Both the position numbers and the translations under genes were made by a program. The notes under the pieces were generated by a model, which searched no databases, had not been told where the DNA came from, and saw nothing but the letters and a program-made list of their open reading frames with translations. From Batillaria attramentaria (Eukaryota; Mollusca; Gastropoda; Batillariidae): a stretch of 64,000 nt of DNA. The stretch lies in assembly GCA_018292915.2 (NCBI GenBank), contig JACVVK020000394.1:388501-452500 (forward strand), in the 5' to 3' direction. Positions 23,675-35,423 of this stretch are shown one piece after another (positions within the stretch are counted from its first letter, which is position 1; each line of letters begins with the position of its first letter).

Positions 23675-24370
23675 GAGGGCAAAGCCGGGCACATCCGCTA
23701 GTCCGACCTTAAGCCTGGCCGTCACTGACCCGCACCAGTGCCGGGGCAATTCCTTTTAGACAGTACCTTAAACTGTGAGCCTGGAACCGGCAATCACATA
23801 CTGACACGCATAGACTCATTCTTAGTAGTACCCAGAACCGCCTCCTACTCCGTGTCAGCCGGAGGGGGAGGGGGAGCCGCCGGGTGGCCGAATGGTCAGT
23901 AGAGTGTTGGACTTCTAATGCTGGGCGGGTCGTGAGCCAACGGCGGTTCAGTTCAAATCCAGGCTTGGGCCAAATATTTGTGCTGGCCGTTTTTCATCGT
24001 TGCCCCGTCCGTTTGATATCACCCGTATGTGGTGGAAAAGGACGTTAAACCCCTAAACAGCCTCCCTCCCACCCGTGTCAGCCCCGCTGAGTCTGTAGAG
24101 CCGGTCAGCTCCACCGGCCGACTCGGACCCCGGCCCGGCGTCAGTGAACAGACACACTGAGGCTTAGCCGGCCGTTCACAGTTTCAGTCGGTCTTCCACC
24201 TCACACACTGATGATCTGAGTAAAGTACTGACATTTATACAGCAGCTAAACAAATAATCAGTTGCGGCCACATGAATATCCGGCACTGAGCACGGCGGCA
24301 TTACTCATTTACTGACAACTGACGGAGCACAAAACTGACTTGCCTGGCCCGGCTGACGTGACACTGTGAT
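23675..24370 (+). repeat. Dispersed repeat, second copy, interrupted by a SINE
   Basis: Same family as 8325-8730, with the same ordered blocks. A SINE at 23861-24072 splits it, so the repeat is older than the SINE. Confidence 0.65.
23861..24072 (+). mobile_element. tRNA-derived SINE (plus-strand copy)
   Basis: Flanked by an 11-bp duplication 'ccgtgtcagcc' (23850-23860 and 24073-24083). The head has an A box 'ggtggccgaatgg' and a degenerate B box ('gttcaaatcc'). The body contains 'aaatatttgtgctggc', 'gatatcacccgtatgtggtg' and 'gaaaaggacgttaaac', with a CCTCCC-rich tail. The same family occurs on the minus strand at 28762-28942, 37815-37979 and 41631-41802. Confidence 0.85.
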
Positions 24371-24739
24371 GACAGCCGGCCTCCCCGCCCGGCGGCCGCC
24401 CGCGCCTAGTAGCCTCAACCAGAAATAATCCCTTCCAATATTGATGATGATGATGGTGTCTTGTAACGCGCTGAAAAATTCCATGCCCAGCATGCTCGTA
24501 GCGCGGGGGGGGGGGGGGGATGATAAGTTTAAAAAAAAAAAAAAGGGGGTGGAGTCTGCAGGGGGGTGGGGGGGGGGGTGGAGTCCGCATCAGAACTTTG
24601 AGAAGAGATAGGTCTTCAGGTGGCTCCTGAAGGATTCGGTGGAGGTGCTGGATTTCAGGGAAGGTGGCCAGATATTCTAGCCAGATAGATTGTTTATCGA
24701 TCTCTAGCAACAGCCGCGAAAAGGTGAAATCACTATGGC

Positions 24740-24962
24740 ACATCGGCTTCCCGTCCCGGCCGGCGACGATACCCGGGCTATCGCCTGTCGGCTGCTACCA
24801 CAGACTGAGCCGGCGATCGCCGTGGAAACGAGCTCCGTGACTACCATAGAGTTATCGGGGAACCGGCAGTAGCGAAGGGAGACAACTGCCATTCCGTTTC
24901 CGTTTTCAGGGGGACGCGCTCGTCTTTGCTTCGAGTGGATTAGCAGCTAATGCGGTAAACTT
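24740..24962 (+). promoter_or_regulatory. Possible promoter / non-coding first exon of the zinc-finger locus
   Basis: A GC- and CpG-rich stretch ending in 'agctaatgcg' directly before a good donor 'gtaaac' (24955). It lies 0.6 kb upstream of the exon at 25527 that carries the likely start codon. No TATA box is visible. Its role is inferred from composition, donor and position. Confidence 0.35.
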
Positions 24963-25526
24963 GTAAATTTTGTATGATGTACAGCTTTCCTGATTTTCTT
25001 TTCAATTGCAACAGTCAGATAAAACTTTGAATTTTAACTTGGTAAGGGCTCAGGCAGAGGCGAGAGCCGTTTTGGAGTGTACTGACTAGTCCTAACTGTC
25101 AGTCAGTACTGCCTTTATGGCATTAATTTTAGTGTCATGATGATAAATCCAAAGAAAGGTGCTGTGCACGGAACATGTTCGCGTTCAGGCCGAAAGGTAC
25201 AAAGTAAGGTCGTAGGGAAAACATAGGATTTGTGATCAGTACACCAGTTCTGCTGAGGTTTGTGATTCGGATTCTGACGGACTTGGGTTTAGTGAAGTAG
25301 GCTGTCTTGATTGAATCGGAATGTGAAACTAGAAAGTAAAACAAACACATGTTAAATGTGTGCAGTCGTCTTTTATGTACCTACCAAACTGCGTGATAAA
25401 TTAATTTGAGCAGTACAGAGTTTTACAACATTTATTTTGTGTTTTGATTCAAGATCTGAGAAATCACTACTTTTTTGTTTGTAGATTTGTACTCAGTTTG
25501 ATGCACAATAACATTTCCGTTTGCAG

Positions 25527-25597
25527 ATGGTGCCTTAGTGAACTAACCTCAGGCATTGCCGTCAGCAGTGATGGAGATTGAAATGATCCAAGACCCA
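25527..25597 (+). CDS. Putative start exon of the zinc-finger cassette locus
   Basis: Preceded by acceptor 'ccgtttgcag' and ended by donor 'gtaaga' at 25598. An ATG at 25571 opens nine codons (MEIEMIQDP) that end exactly in phase 0, matching the phase 0 start of the next shared exon at 27132. The part before the ATG would be 5' UTR. The exon is short, so the call rests only on the splice sites and phase agreement. Confidence 0.45.
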
Positions 25598-26261
25598 GTA
25601 AGATGCCATTATTTATGATTTTTTGTCATGGTTGATGTTAAGTTTAAACTGTTATTGATATGACGTACGGGTAGGCTGGATATGCCTTTTATGGGAAAAT
25701 GTTTAATCACATTATCAATATGCATGTACTTCTAAGTAGTACCAGTATAAAGTACTAGTAATACTAATGTTTCCAGGGAGGATCAAACATCTAGGGACCC
25801 TGGACCTATTAGAAGCCATTTGGACTTCCACCCATGAAAACTGGAAGCCCAAATAATTTTCTGATACAGTGAAGCCCAGACAATTTTGTCACGGTGTGCA
25901 TGTGTGAATTCCCCTACAGATGTAGGTGCTTTTGATTTGGCATATGCAGTCTGTTAAAAAAAAAAATGATGTAAGACCGCTCGAACTAGGCTCTGTGTCA
26001 GTGTGTGGTGAGTGCTGATTTTGGTAAACAGGAATTTGTTGGTGCTGTCTTGTGAAATTCATTTGCCATTTGCCGATTTGGGCTAGAAGAAACGTGAGTT
26101 GGTTTGTCCGACATGAAATCTTCTAATGTTTGGTGGTGGGCGAGTGGTTTTGTTCCCCCCTGAGTTTGTGTTTTCTGAACCTGAGTACTAGCAAGTTCAC
26201 CCCCCCCCCCCTTTTTTTTAAATTTTTTTTTTTGATCTGTATGTTATGAAAGTGATATATG

Positions 26262-26273
26262 TGTGTGTGTGTC

Positions 26274-26307
<34 letters not shown>
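26262..26307. repeat. (GT)n microsatellite
   Basis: GT run with a few interruptions. Confidence 0.9.
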
Positions 26308-26310
<3 letters not shown>

Positions 26311-26543
26311 ATGTATGTGTTTCTCCGTGTGTGTGATTGTAATTGTAGAGAGCTGAGCCAGCGTCTGTTGGGATACTGCAGTATATATATAATATATATT
26401 ATAAAAGCAGTTTATTATTATTGTTATTATTACTATCATTATTATCAGTCGACAGTGTTAAGTTAACATTCAAGAGCCCTAACCGGACCGCCCCCTGCCC
26501 ACTCTATGATAAGACCTGTTAGAAAGAACAAGCCACTGCACAC

Positions 26544-26645
26544 CAGTAGGAGCCACTTCAAGCCACTATTACGCAAGGCGTGGACCTTCCCGCTAGGCCC
26601 AACTACTGCAGATTGCATAATAGTGGCTTGAAGTGGCTGCTAGTG
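26544..26645. repeat. Short foldback repeat 'gtggcttgaagtggc'
   Basis: 'gagccacttcaagccactat' at about 26550 is inverted relative to 'atagtggcttgaagtggctg' at about 26619. A related sequence occurs at 11870-11930. Confidence 0.55.
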
Positions 26646-27131
26646 ATCTGAAGCTTTCAAGTAAAAATGTGAATTTTGCATGGCGTTTTAAGAGATGAGA
26701 GATGGTTTTGAGACATGCCTTGAAAGACTCTTTCATATTATTATTATTCAGGCTTGGGAGATTGTCAGTCATTTGGCAAGTTTCAGCCAAACTGTCTATC
26801 CATTTCGCAAAAAAAAAAAAAATCCAAGTTGCAGCCAAAGAAAAAGAAGGGGGAAAAGGTTGCACACATTCATGTATCATAATAGTTAATACATGTAATA
26901 GTATGTGGGACTTCAGTTTCGAAGGCTTGTAATGTTGTATGTCAGTACATGTACCAAGGCAGTATAAATTTAACTTTTTGGTGCCAGTACTGCAGTATAG
27001 AGGCTACTAACTGCCTTTAAGAATGCTAAAATTTGTTCTCTTAAGTAGGGTGTTGACCCTATGGTCCAACAGCAGTGTGCTACTGCTGCACCCCGGCCTA
27101 GGTTTTAGTCGTGTTTTTTTTTTTCCTTCAG

Positions 27132-27518
27132 CAATACCCCAGTCTGATTGTTACAGCTGACTATGTCACGTATACCAGGGGTAGACAACTGCAAGCAATG
27201 GTTCTAATTCTGCAGCAGATGGTTGACTTCCAGGAGCTGCAGCAGCTGAGAGCCCAGGCCCGCCAGCTGCAGGACGAAGTGAAATCGCTGAAGCTGAAAG
27301 AGGAGAATGGAGCGCTGCGAGAGGAGAACCTTCAACTCAAGTTTGAGCTTCAGACTGTGCGACTGAAAGACGAGGTCCAGCGACTGACGGAGGAAAATCG
27401 CCAACTCAAGGAAGACAATCAGCAGCTTAGGAAAGAGGTGACACAACTCAAGGCCGAGAACGACAAACTGAGAGCAGAGAATAATCGTCTGCAGGGGGAA
27501 AACAGCGGCCTTAGTCAG
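27132..27518 (+). CDS. Shared coiled-coil exon of the zinc-finger cassette locus
   Basis: 129 codons between acceptor 'ttttccttcag' and donor 'gtagga' (27519), phase 0 at both ends. From about residue 30 it is one long heptad-repeat helix. It has leucine-rich segments such as 'LREENLQLKFELQTVRLKDE' and repeated 'EENxQLKEDNxQLR' patterns, and lacks a basic region typical of bZIP proteins. It most likely makes dimers or oligomers, the role BTB domains play in lola-type fly proteins; no BTB domain is present here. It splices in phase to the exon at 29099. Confidence 0.75.
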
Positions 27519-27856
27519 GTAGGATGTCTCGGTTGAACAGATGTTTGTAACACAAGGATCAGGGGTGAAATGACTTTTTTGATGTGCCTGTGGTAATATT
27601 ACAGTACCTGTATGTATATATTTGGTGTTCTGCTAATCATGAAGATGAACTGTGTCTAGCGTACAGGTTTCCAAGCGCAACCATTCTAAAACACAAGTAG
27701 CTTCTGTGACATCTGGTCACCTTGGAATATACATGTATACATGTGCGTTAAGTTAGTAAAGTTTTACAGTACAATAGAAGTTTCACATCTCACGTTAGCC
27801 ATATCATTTAGTGGTAGTGGTATACTGAGACGTGTCATTCAGGCAAAACGGACTGC

Positions 27857-28447
27857 AACTCTGTCCTGAGACCGGCGCTTCTCTTGGCCTCTGCAATGAC
27901 CCCCAAATCAGCTAACTAAGACCTGAGCCAAGTGTAGTGACACATAAAGAAAGAAAAAACAAAAATACAGGGTGACAAGGACAAGTGGATAGTGCTGAGC
28001 AACTTTCTGGTCAACATGCTATTTCACAGTGTGCACAGAAGCAGTGAGTTCTGTCGCATGCACAGCACATTTCAGCCTGTTCCCAGAGAGTGGTGCCTGC
28101 ATGAGTTGTCCCCCTTGTCGCAACAAGCACGCATTTTTCATGGCAGTTGCCACAAAAAATGCATGCATGCTGCGGTTCTGTATGCATGGTTGACAACTCA
28201 TGCAGAAAATACTCTCTGAAACAGACTGAAATGTACTATGCTGGTGAATGCGACAGAACTCACTGCTTCTGTGCACACTGTGAATTAGCATGTTGACCAG
28301 AAAGTTGTTCAGCACTATCCACTTTCCTTGTCACCGAGTACTTTTGTTTTTTACCTTCTTGTATTGCTTAGCTGGATTCAGGTCTCAGTTGGCCGATTTG
28401 GGGGTCATTGCAGAGGCCAAGAGAAGCGCCGGCCTCAGGACAGAGTT
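27857..28447. mobile_element. Foldback (long inverted repeat) element, complete copy, in an intron
   Basis: The ends are inverted repeats of about 75 bp: left 'aactctgtcctgagaccggc', right 'gccggcctcaggacagagtt'. The inner arms continue the inversion: 'caactttctggtcaacatg' at about 28000 against 'catgttgaccagaaagttg' at about 28290, with 'gtgcacagaagcagtgagtt' also inverted. Both strands therefore encode look-alike ORFs. Most of the 591 bp can fold into one long imperfect hairpin. Non-autonomous; superfamily unknown. Confidence 0.8.
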
Positions 28448-28761
28448 GAATGGACTCAAGATATGGTTCAAGGGAGGTAATTTGGATGCTATGAACATTA
28501 TATGTTGCTTCATGTAGTCCCTCTCGTTCTGAAAACACTGTGAGCGTGACTCACAATGGCTTTCTATGAAAACAACAACAAAAACAAAGTTTCCTGTTTT
28601 ACAATAATGGTAAACAAATGATACTAAGAGTAAGACAATACCAGATGCTGACAGAGCTGTTTCATGGGCACAAAGTATCTTGTCACTGTTTCAATGGTTG
28701 GATCGTAGGTTGTAGCCGTATTATTTGATTTGCACATCATAATGTGTTAATGGCAACATTG

Positions 28762-28942
28762 GGGTGGGTGGGTGGGTGTTTGGGGGTTTAACGTCCTTTT
28801 CCACCACATAGGGTGATATCAAAGACAGGGCAACGATGAAAAAGCCAGCACAAATATTTGGCCCCAGCCGGGATGATGGATCGAACTCACGACCCGAGCA
28901 TTAGAAGTCCAACGCTCTACCATTCGACCACCCCGGCTCCTC
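28762..28942 (-). mobile_element. tRNA-derived SINE (minus strand)
   Basis: Flanked by a perfect 14-bp duplication 'taatggcaacattg' (28748-28761, 28943-28956). On the minus strand: A box 'ggtggtcgaatgg', B box 'gagttcgatcc', a body with 'gtggtggaaaaggacg', and a CACCCACCC tail. It lies in the intron before the shared linker exon. Confidence 0.88.
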
Positions 28943-29098
28943 TAATGGCAACATTGAAAACATTGTTGTGCATCACAGTATGTTGTGTATTCACAATATT
29001 TCATAATTTGTGTGTGTAGGCATAGCTTGGCAGAAAATATTGTCCAGTGAAGAAAGTGTGTGTTTATTACATAAATTTCATCTACTTTTCATACGCAG

Positions 29099-29599
29099 GC
29101 ACAGAGTAGCCGCAGCCAGCAATCTCAAAGTCAGAGAGGGGTGAAGAGGAGAGGTCATCCTCGTTCCACTGTCGTGCGGTCAGCGACGAACACGTTCACA
29201 CCCTCAGCATCTCAGGTCGTCGTTGAGCCGAACAGTGATTCAGGTGTGGAGAAAGATGAAAAGTTGGGAGACATTATCGTTTTTGCCAGCGGAGGCAACG
29301 GGGACGATGTCAACGATTTTGAAGATCCAGGGGAACATTCGGATGCCAGTAACGACGCTGTGGACATTTTGACCCCGACCTTCGAGGGACAGGGTGGGAG
29401 GGTTCCAGTGACGGACTCCTTGGATACAGATTTCACTGTTGTCAAGTGTGAACCAGAGTGGGACCAAGGACAGACGGACAGTTTGCCAAGAGATCATGTG
29501 ACCACAGGGGGAAGGCCGACAAGATCGAGCACCGTAGCGAGGAGGGAGCTTGGAGGAGCCGCAGAGACTGCTGAACAATCATCTGCATCACAAAATCAG
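29099..29599 (+). CDS. Shared linker exon of the zinc-finger cassette locus
   Basis: 167 codons between acceptor 'catacgcag' (29098) and donor 'gtaaga' (29600), phase 0 at both ends. It is polar and low-complexity: a basic start (QSQRGVKRRGHPR), then acidic stretches, and a 'FTVVKCEPEW' segment that resembles the psiKxE SUMO acceptor consensus (VKCE). Probably a flexible, regulated linker between the coiled coil and whichever zinc-finger cassette is joined. No known domain is recognised. Confidence 0.7.
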
Positions 29600-30078
29600 G
29601 TAAGACATTGCCTTAATAAATATGCTTTCTCGCTCTCCTTCCTCGCTCTTCCTTTACTACTGTCTCTCGGTGTATGTGTTGTGTGTCATCTCTCACTCTG
29701 TAAGGAGGACTGAAAGTGTAGGGACCCCAGAAGCCATTTTCAGTCATTTGGCAACTTGGCAACTTGCATCCAAATTTCCTGTCCTTTCACTCTGTGTGTG
29801 TATGCGTAGACCTCTCTCTCGTTCTTGCTCTCTCTCTGTCTTGCTCGCAGAGAAAAGTTGGGTGGCCAAACCAGTTGACCATCGGAATCAAGACTCAAAG
29901 GTTATGGTTTCAAAGTCTTTTAACACGTTTAAACTGCCCCTCTCTTTGAGTTTGAAATCACAAATCACATGTGGTGAACAGAAGACATAGAAACCTCATG
30001 CGAAGGGGAGGGGGGGGGGGGGGGAGTGAGTGAGTTATTTAGGGCTAAACGCGGCGCAAGCAACAAAGACTATTTTGC

Positions 30079-30119
<41 letters not shown>

Positions 30120-30387
30120 GTTCTTCTTGTAAACTGTTTTAGAGTTTGACAGTATGTATGATTACTTGTTTTAAATTGTTTGTGAAGTTTGTTTGACCTT
30201 AACGTTTAACCCTGTTTTACTTTTATATTTTATATCAAGATCCTTAGTGACTGTACTTTTATCTTATCTGTGACAGAGCATAATGTGAGACCAAAGAAGA
30301 TTTTCTGTTTTTAGAGTCTCTCTTAAACAGACAATAAAGTATTTTGAATTGAATTAAAATCACTCATCCCTCTCCCACCCTCTCTCT

Positions 30388-30756
30388 CAGGGCTGAGCTT
30401 TAGCGGGCGCCCAAGGCGCCTAAAAATCACGTCGGGCTCCCTCGGATCACAGTTTCAATCGCCCGGCTGGCGCCTTGATATTTCCTGGCCCGATCGGTAG
30501 ATTCCGCTTACTGGCACACCTGCACTGGACTGGTAATACGCGGCAATACACACGTACGCTGTCGCTTAAGCCGCTGACCGCCTCAGCGTTCAGAGCTCTC
30601 ATTTCACCATCACGCAGACTGGTCTTAAACTAGCGCAGATACAGCAAAATTTCTCATCAAAGAGTCGGGCTCCTTGAAAAATTGTCCGGCTCCCTCAACT
30701 TCCCTGGTTGGGAGCCCGACTGGCTCCTTAGTCGGGCTTGCTAAATCTCAGCCCTG
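30388..30756. mobile_element. hAT-like MITE
   Basis: Ends 'cagggctgagctttagc' and, inverted, 'cagggctgagatttagc'. 'ctctctct' flanks both sides (30380-30387, 30757-30764), as an 8-bp hAT duplication would, although the surroundings are CT-rich. The body has repeated 'gtcgggctcc' motifs in both orientations. No ORF. Confidence 0.65.
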
Positions 30757-31124
30757 CTCTCTCTCTTTCTCTCTCTCTCTCCCCCACACAAATTCTCTCT
30801 GTGAGCAGGTCAACCTCCGTACAGCGTTAACAAAATAAGAAACAAAAGAATGAAACACAAGTACAGTGTAATATCCAAGTCAGTTTAGTCACTGTATCTG
30901 ATCTCCACGTTGAAGTTAGTGTGTTTCCAGCACAGGTCAGCTCTGTCATAGATCGATACATACTACATGTATGTATTGTTTTTAGCGTCTCCAATACCAC
31001 AGTATGTATACAACTTACAAGTGCCAGAGGTTTGACAAACCCATTTGATACTAACCTTGCACAGCAGTTAAAATTGGTCCTATTTGAAAACAAAGTGAGT
31101 GAGTGTGTGTGTGGGGATGGGTTT

Positions 31125-31134
31125 GTGTGTGTGT

Positions 31135-31189
<55 letters not shown>
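31125..31189. repeat. (GT)n microsatellite
   Basis: GT run with one interruption. Confidence 0.95.
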
Positions 31190-31192
<3 letters not shown>

Positions 31193-32318
31193 TCACAACG
31201 GATGTGGTGCAGTTACTTTAGTATTGTTCCAACACTGGTACTTTCCCACTGTCAGTCGTTACACCTTTGCTCTGGTTTTAACTTGTTCTGGGATACATAC
31301 ATGTAGTAAGTTTCTTTTTTTGTGGTCACAAATTACCACATGGGCCCTGTTTGAGTGTTTCTGTTAAAAAATTACTGATTTTTTTCATCCTAATTTTTTT
31401 AAAAAATCTGTTATCACCACAGCAACAGGAAATGGATGCATGCATAAAGAAAGTTCCACTAAAAGACCACCATGGCTTCACACCCCCTTGAATGTATTGA
31501 GTGGTACTGAGAGCGAGTTTCTGCCAGATTTTTGGGAGATTTTTATGAGATAATCTACATGTTAGATAAATGAAATAATCACGAAGGTAGACTTTTGGCA
31601 AAACTTCTTTATCGGTACTACGTTGATAGTTAGGCTAGCACAACTGTTGAAAAAATGCTAGACACCTTCACAACATCAAAATCACCTACAATGTCAAATA
31701 CTGATTGTGGGCTCTGTGTGTGTGATATTTACTGATTGTTTTTGTTGAGAAACCCTGTTGCTAAACCAAATTACTGGGTAGTGGAACTGGAATACACAGT
31801 GTTTCCGATTACGCACAGGCGCGCATATAATTTGCATGCTCAAAACTCTGAAATTGACACACAAATCTCAGAACAGCATGTCATCGGGGATGTACAGTTT
31901 TCATCTTGCCGTGGCAAACAGTATTTTTCCAACATTCCCCCGAAAACTCGATGAGCAAAAAGGGATCTGTACCTTGCAGCGTTGCATTTCCACTGAGCCA
32001 TTGTGCATAACAGACAGAATCTGACTGGCTTAAGCACTCTGGGACACGTTTTGTCCAATCAAAATGCTTTATTTGGTAAACATGCAGGTTCCTTCACTTG
32101 CAAATTCAATGTCTGATACGCTTCAATACATCTCTCCTACTTGAATACAAGTTACAACAACAAATGGATAAATTTGGCTTTCAGACTTTTTATGCCAAAA
32201 GACCATGGACCCTCCGAATTTACTAAAGGACCCTCAAACATATGGAGAGAGGGTCCGAAGGATCCTTGTATTTTTGAATCACAGGGAACACTGATACAGG
32301 ACGACGTGTCGGTTGCAG

Positions 32319-32888
32319 GTGGATGTTTCCTCCTCACATCTTTACACCTTCCGACAAGTGAGTCCGCGCGAAGACAGGGACACAAACCTGCATGCAGAAC
32401 ATTTGATTCCAGCTGTGTCAAGTTCAATGCCGCACCAGAGCGACAGCCTCCTGTCCTTCTATTTGTGTGCTGTCTGTGGCAAGCCGTATAAATCCTTCGG
32501 GTCATACAAGATCCACCTGCGGAAGGTCCACGGGCGTGGAAAACCCGCCCCCTACTCTTGCCCGGAGTGCAGCACAACCTTCTACCAGATCGACCGCTTC
32601 GAGGGACATATGAACCTTCACGCAAACATCAAGCCTTACGCATGTGACAAGTGCGAGAAGTCCTACGCGTACAAGAAAGATTTCAAAACCCATGCGTGCA
32701 AAGGGAACGTGAGCGTGTGGCTGAAGTGTGAGATATGTCCCAAGGTTTTCTCGTCGCAGAAGCATCTTATCGAGCATGGGTATACACACAGTGACGCCAT
32801 GAGATTCAAGTGCAGGAAGTGTGAGAAACCATACAAGTTTCGTTCGTCACGTGGTCGGCATGAAGACAAGTGCACCGTTAGTGTTTAA
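32319..32888 (+). CDS. Alternative terminal exon 1: five-zinc-finger cassette
   Basis: Opens right after acceptor 'cggttgcag' in phase 0 and runs 189 codons to its own stop. Fingers in order: CAVC-X12-H-X4-H; CPEC-X12-H-X3-H; CDKC-X12-H with a Cys in the last position (C2HC); CEIC C2H2; CRKC ending H-X4-C (C2HC). The first about 50 residues form a polar lead with no similarity that I recognise. It should join the shared exon ending at 29599. A nuclear DNA-binding role is inferred from the fingers. It could instead belong to a separate gene, but there is no upstream promoter-like start and the phase fits exactly. Confidence 0.78.
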   Translation: MDVSSSHLYTFRQVSPREDRDTNLHAEHLIPAVSSSMPHQSDSLLSFYLCAVCGKPYKSFGSYKIHLRKVHGRGKPAPYSCPECSTTFYQIDRFEGHMNLHANIKPYACDKCEKSYAYKKDFKTHACKGNVSVWLKCEICPKVFSSQKHLIEHGYTHSDAMRFKCRKCEKPYKFRSSRGRHEDKCTVSV

Positions 32889-33552
32889 GTTTAATCCCGG
32901 TTATACTGATAGTTTTGAAATTTGTCGCACTTTGTATAAGGGACTGAATGGTGCTGGTAACTGCTAGCTTGTGACTTAGACTAAGAGGCCGTTTCCATGC
33001 TTTGGTCGAATATAGTTTTTCCGCTGTACATTGTTTGAACCTTTTAATTCTCCCTCCTGACTACCTCCAAATATTGAGTCACACCGCAAAATTAACTACA
33101 CTCATGAGCACAATTCTACAGCGGAAGAAGAAGAAGGGAGAGTAGTCAGTTCAGATTAGACTTTCGTGAATAGGGTTATTTCCCTTAAACTGTCTGATGG
33201 CATAGCGGTTTCTCTGGACTGGTTTGCAGTAGAAGCAGTGGACAGACAACATTATGTAATGTGATTTATGCTATAGCATTGTGCATACTATTTATGCGGA
33301 TGTTTCACTGAGTGCCTCAGGACTCTGTGATCAGAAGCATGATTATATAAATTTATGTCTCAGGTTTGCATATATATATGAGCATTTTTAACCCATGTGT
33401 GTATGTATGGGGTGGAGGGGGGGTGGGGTAGATTATAACTGGCTCGACAGATCTACCATGCATAACAAAAGAGATGCCATGGAACACATTTTTTGAAACA
33501 AAGAACTATGTTTTGATATTCCTCAGTGAGCATAAATGAGCAGTTTTAAAAA

Positions 33553-33606
<54 letters not shown>

Positions 33607-33868
33607 AGCAGGGACATTATTACCTAGAGAAATGACTGCATTCCCAGTCTTTGTGACTGTAAAATTTTGTTTCATTCCATAAAAGACACATCTCTGACCC
33701 CTTTGGTGAAATCATTTGAACAAATATTTATTAGAAACAATCGGAAGACATTGTTTTATCTGCTGAACCTTCTGAAATTAATGAGGACTTGCTGACACCA
33801 GTATGTCATCAGATACATGTGATTGAAGGAAACAAAGAAAAGTATGCATGTTATACCCCTCTGCCTGA

Positions 33869-33903
<35 letters not shown>

Positions 33904-34206
33904 GTGTGTGTGTGTGTGTGTGTGTGTTATTACACTAGGAAGGACTCAGCTAGTATTACAATGACACAAAAGATCTTGGACATTTGGTAACACTTGTCAC
34001 TAGTCTTGTTCCCAATATGGGTTAGGCCATCATAGATTTCTGCTACCATTGCTACTCTCTCGTTCTCTATGTCAGTTACTCTCTTTTGCTGCTGGAATAG
34101 GTATACTTGTTTGTGAAAGTCGGAAATTATTGTTTACTTCATGGTTCACTGACCCCCCTCCGGAAGGTCTGTCAGAACTGAAGAAACCGTTTTCCTGACC
34201 TTCCAG
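32889..34206. other. Between cassettes 1 and 2: 3' UTR/intron, no further coding exon seen
   Basis: Holds (GT)n tracts at about 33560-33603 and 33871-33930. No zinc-finger fragments found. Confidence 0.5.
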
Positions 34207-34770
34207 GTCGAGGCCCAGTCACCAGCCCCGTCACAACACAGCCACCAGGACGTGGTCACCACCACCCCCACCACCAACACAGACCCACTCCAGCAGAACC
34301 AGCCGCCCAACCCAGTGTATTACCACCAGTGTCCGGAGTGCGAGAACAGGTACATCCACCCGGGCTCGCTCGTCAGCCACAGGCGTCAACACCACGGGTA
34401 CTTGGGTGGCCCGCGCTACACCTGTGACATCTGCGGCAAAGGGTTCATGGAGGTCCACATCTACAGCTCTCACATGAACGCCCACCACCACAACAAACCC
34501 TACGCTTGTGACGTCTGCGGAAGGACCTACCAAAGCAGAAGGTGCCTGAGAAGCCACGTGTGCAAGACAGCAGCCCCCAAGGCAGAGGAGACTTTCTACC
34601 CGTGCGAAGTGTGCGGGAAAGTTTTCGACAGCAGAGGACTTCTCCGGGAGCACTCGTTTTTCCATTCCAGCGTCAAGCGTTACTCGTGCACCAAGTGCGC
34701 CAAACAGTTCAAGTACCGGTCCGGGATGTTCCATCACAAGAAGATTTGTCCTTATAAAACTGCGTCGTAA
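34207..34770 (+). CDS. Alternative terminal exon 2: five-zinc-finger cassette
   Basis: Acceptor 'gaccttccag' at 34206, phase 0, 187 codons and a stop. The lead is Gln/Pro/Thr-rich. Fingers: CPEC C2H2; CDIC C2H2; CDVC C2HC; CEVC C2H2; CTKC C2HC (ending H-X3-C). The order of C2H2 and C2HC types is the same as in the cassette at 32319, so the two are paralogues. No Met occurs before the first two fingers, which argues against an independent start. A polyA signal AATAAA lies at 35077-35082. Confidence 0.8.
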   Translation, partial: VEAQSPAPSQHSHQDVVTTTPTTNTDPLQQNQPPNPVYYHQCPECENRYIHPGSLVSHRRQHHGYLGGPRYTCDICGKGFMEVHIYSSHMNAHHHNKPYACDVCGRTYQSRRCLRSHVCKTAAPKAEETFYPCEVCGKVFDSRGLLREHSFFHSSVKRYSCTKCAKQFKYRSGMFHHKKICPYKTAS

Positions 34771-34865
34771 TGGGAAACGGAGACAGATGTGTTACCTGCT
34801 GTGACGTAGCTTTAACCACGTGGTGTTATACAGTACTCAGTGGGTAGGGGTGGGGGTGCTGACTG

Positions 34866-34868
<3 letters not shown>

Positions 34869-34934
<66 letters not shown>

Positions 34935-34935
34935 G
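34869..34935. repeat. (GT)n(GA)n microsatellite
   Basis: GT run followed directly by a GA run in the 3' UTR of cassette 2. Confidence 0.95.
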
Positions 34936-35076
34936 GTGGGTGGGGCTGCGTTATGTGTTCGGCGTTACGATTTGAAATTGTAAATTGTAAATAGTAATGC
35001 TTATAACACGTCAGGTGACGAAAGTGTTATTTTTTTCTGTGATATTTGTGTTGATGGGCGTTTGACAGGCTGTAAA

Positions 35077-35082
35077 AATAAA
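35077..35082 (+). terminator. Putative polyadenylation signal for cassette 2
   Basis: AATAAA about 310 nt after the stop at 34770. Confidence 0.45.
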
Positions 35083-35134
35083 TGACACGAAATTTGCTTG
35101 TGTTCTTCACAGCCTCAGTACTGTCTTCCCGTGA

Positions 35135-35139
<5 letters not shown>

Positions 35140-35224
<85 letters not shown>
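35140..35224. repeat. (AC)n microsatellite
   Basis: Uninterrupted AC run of about 42 units. Confidence 0.95.
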
Positions 35225-35227
<3 letters not shown>

Positions 35228-35423
35228 ACTGCTCTTTTTACAAACAAATCAAGATACGAAGCGCTGTCCTTTGTGTGTTTAGTTTCGTTTCTCCCTCACG
35301 AAGGCTCTTCAGTGGAAATTCTAGAATTCTAGAATTTAGACATGCCTTTCTTATCGTTCTGAGAGTTTTTGTTGGGTATCCTCGCTACCAGTGCTCTTGC
35401 CATTCACTTTGAGTACCTGTGTG

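Noticed and set aside
28290..28517. Possible extra exon of the finger locus at 28371-28474
   Set aside because: It has acceptor and donor-like sites, but the sequence is the right arm of the foldback element and also occurs at 170-232. Using it would break phase or add repeat sequence.
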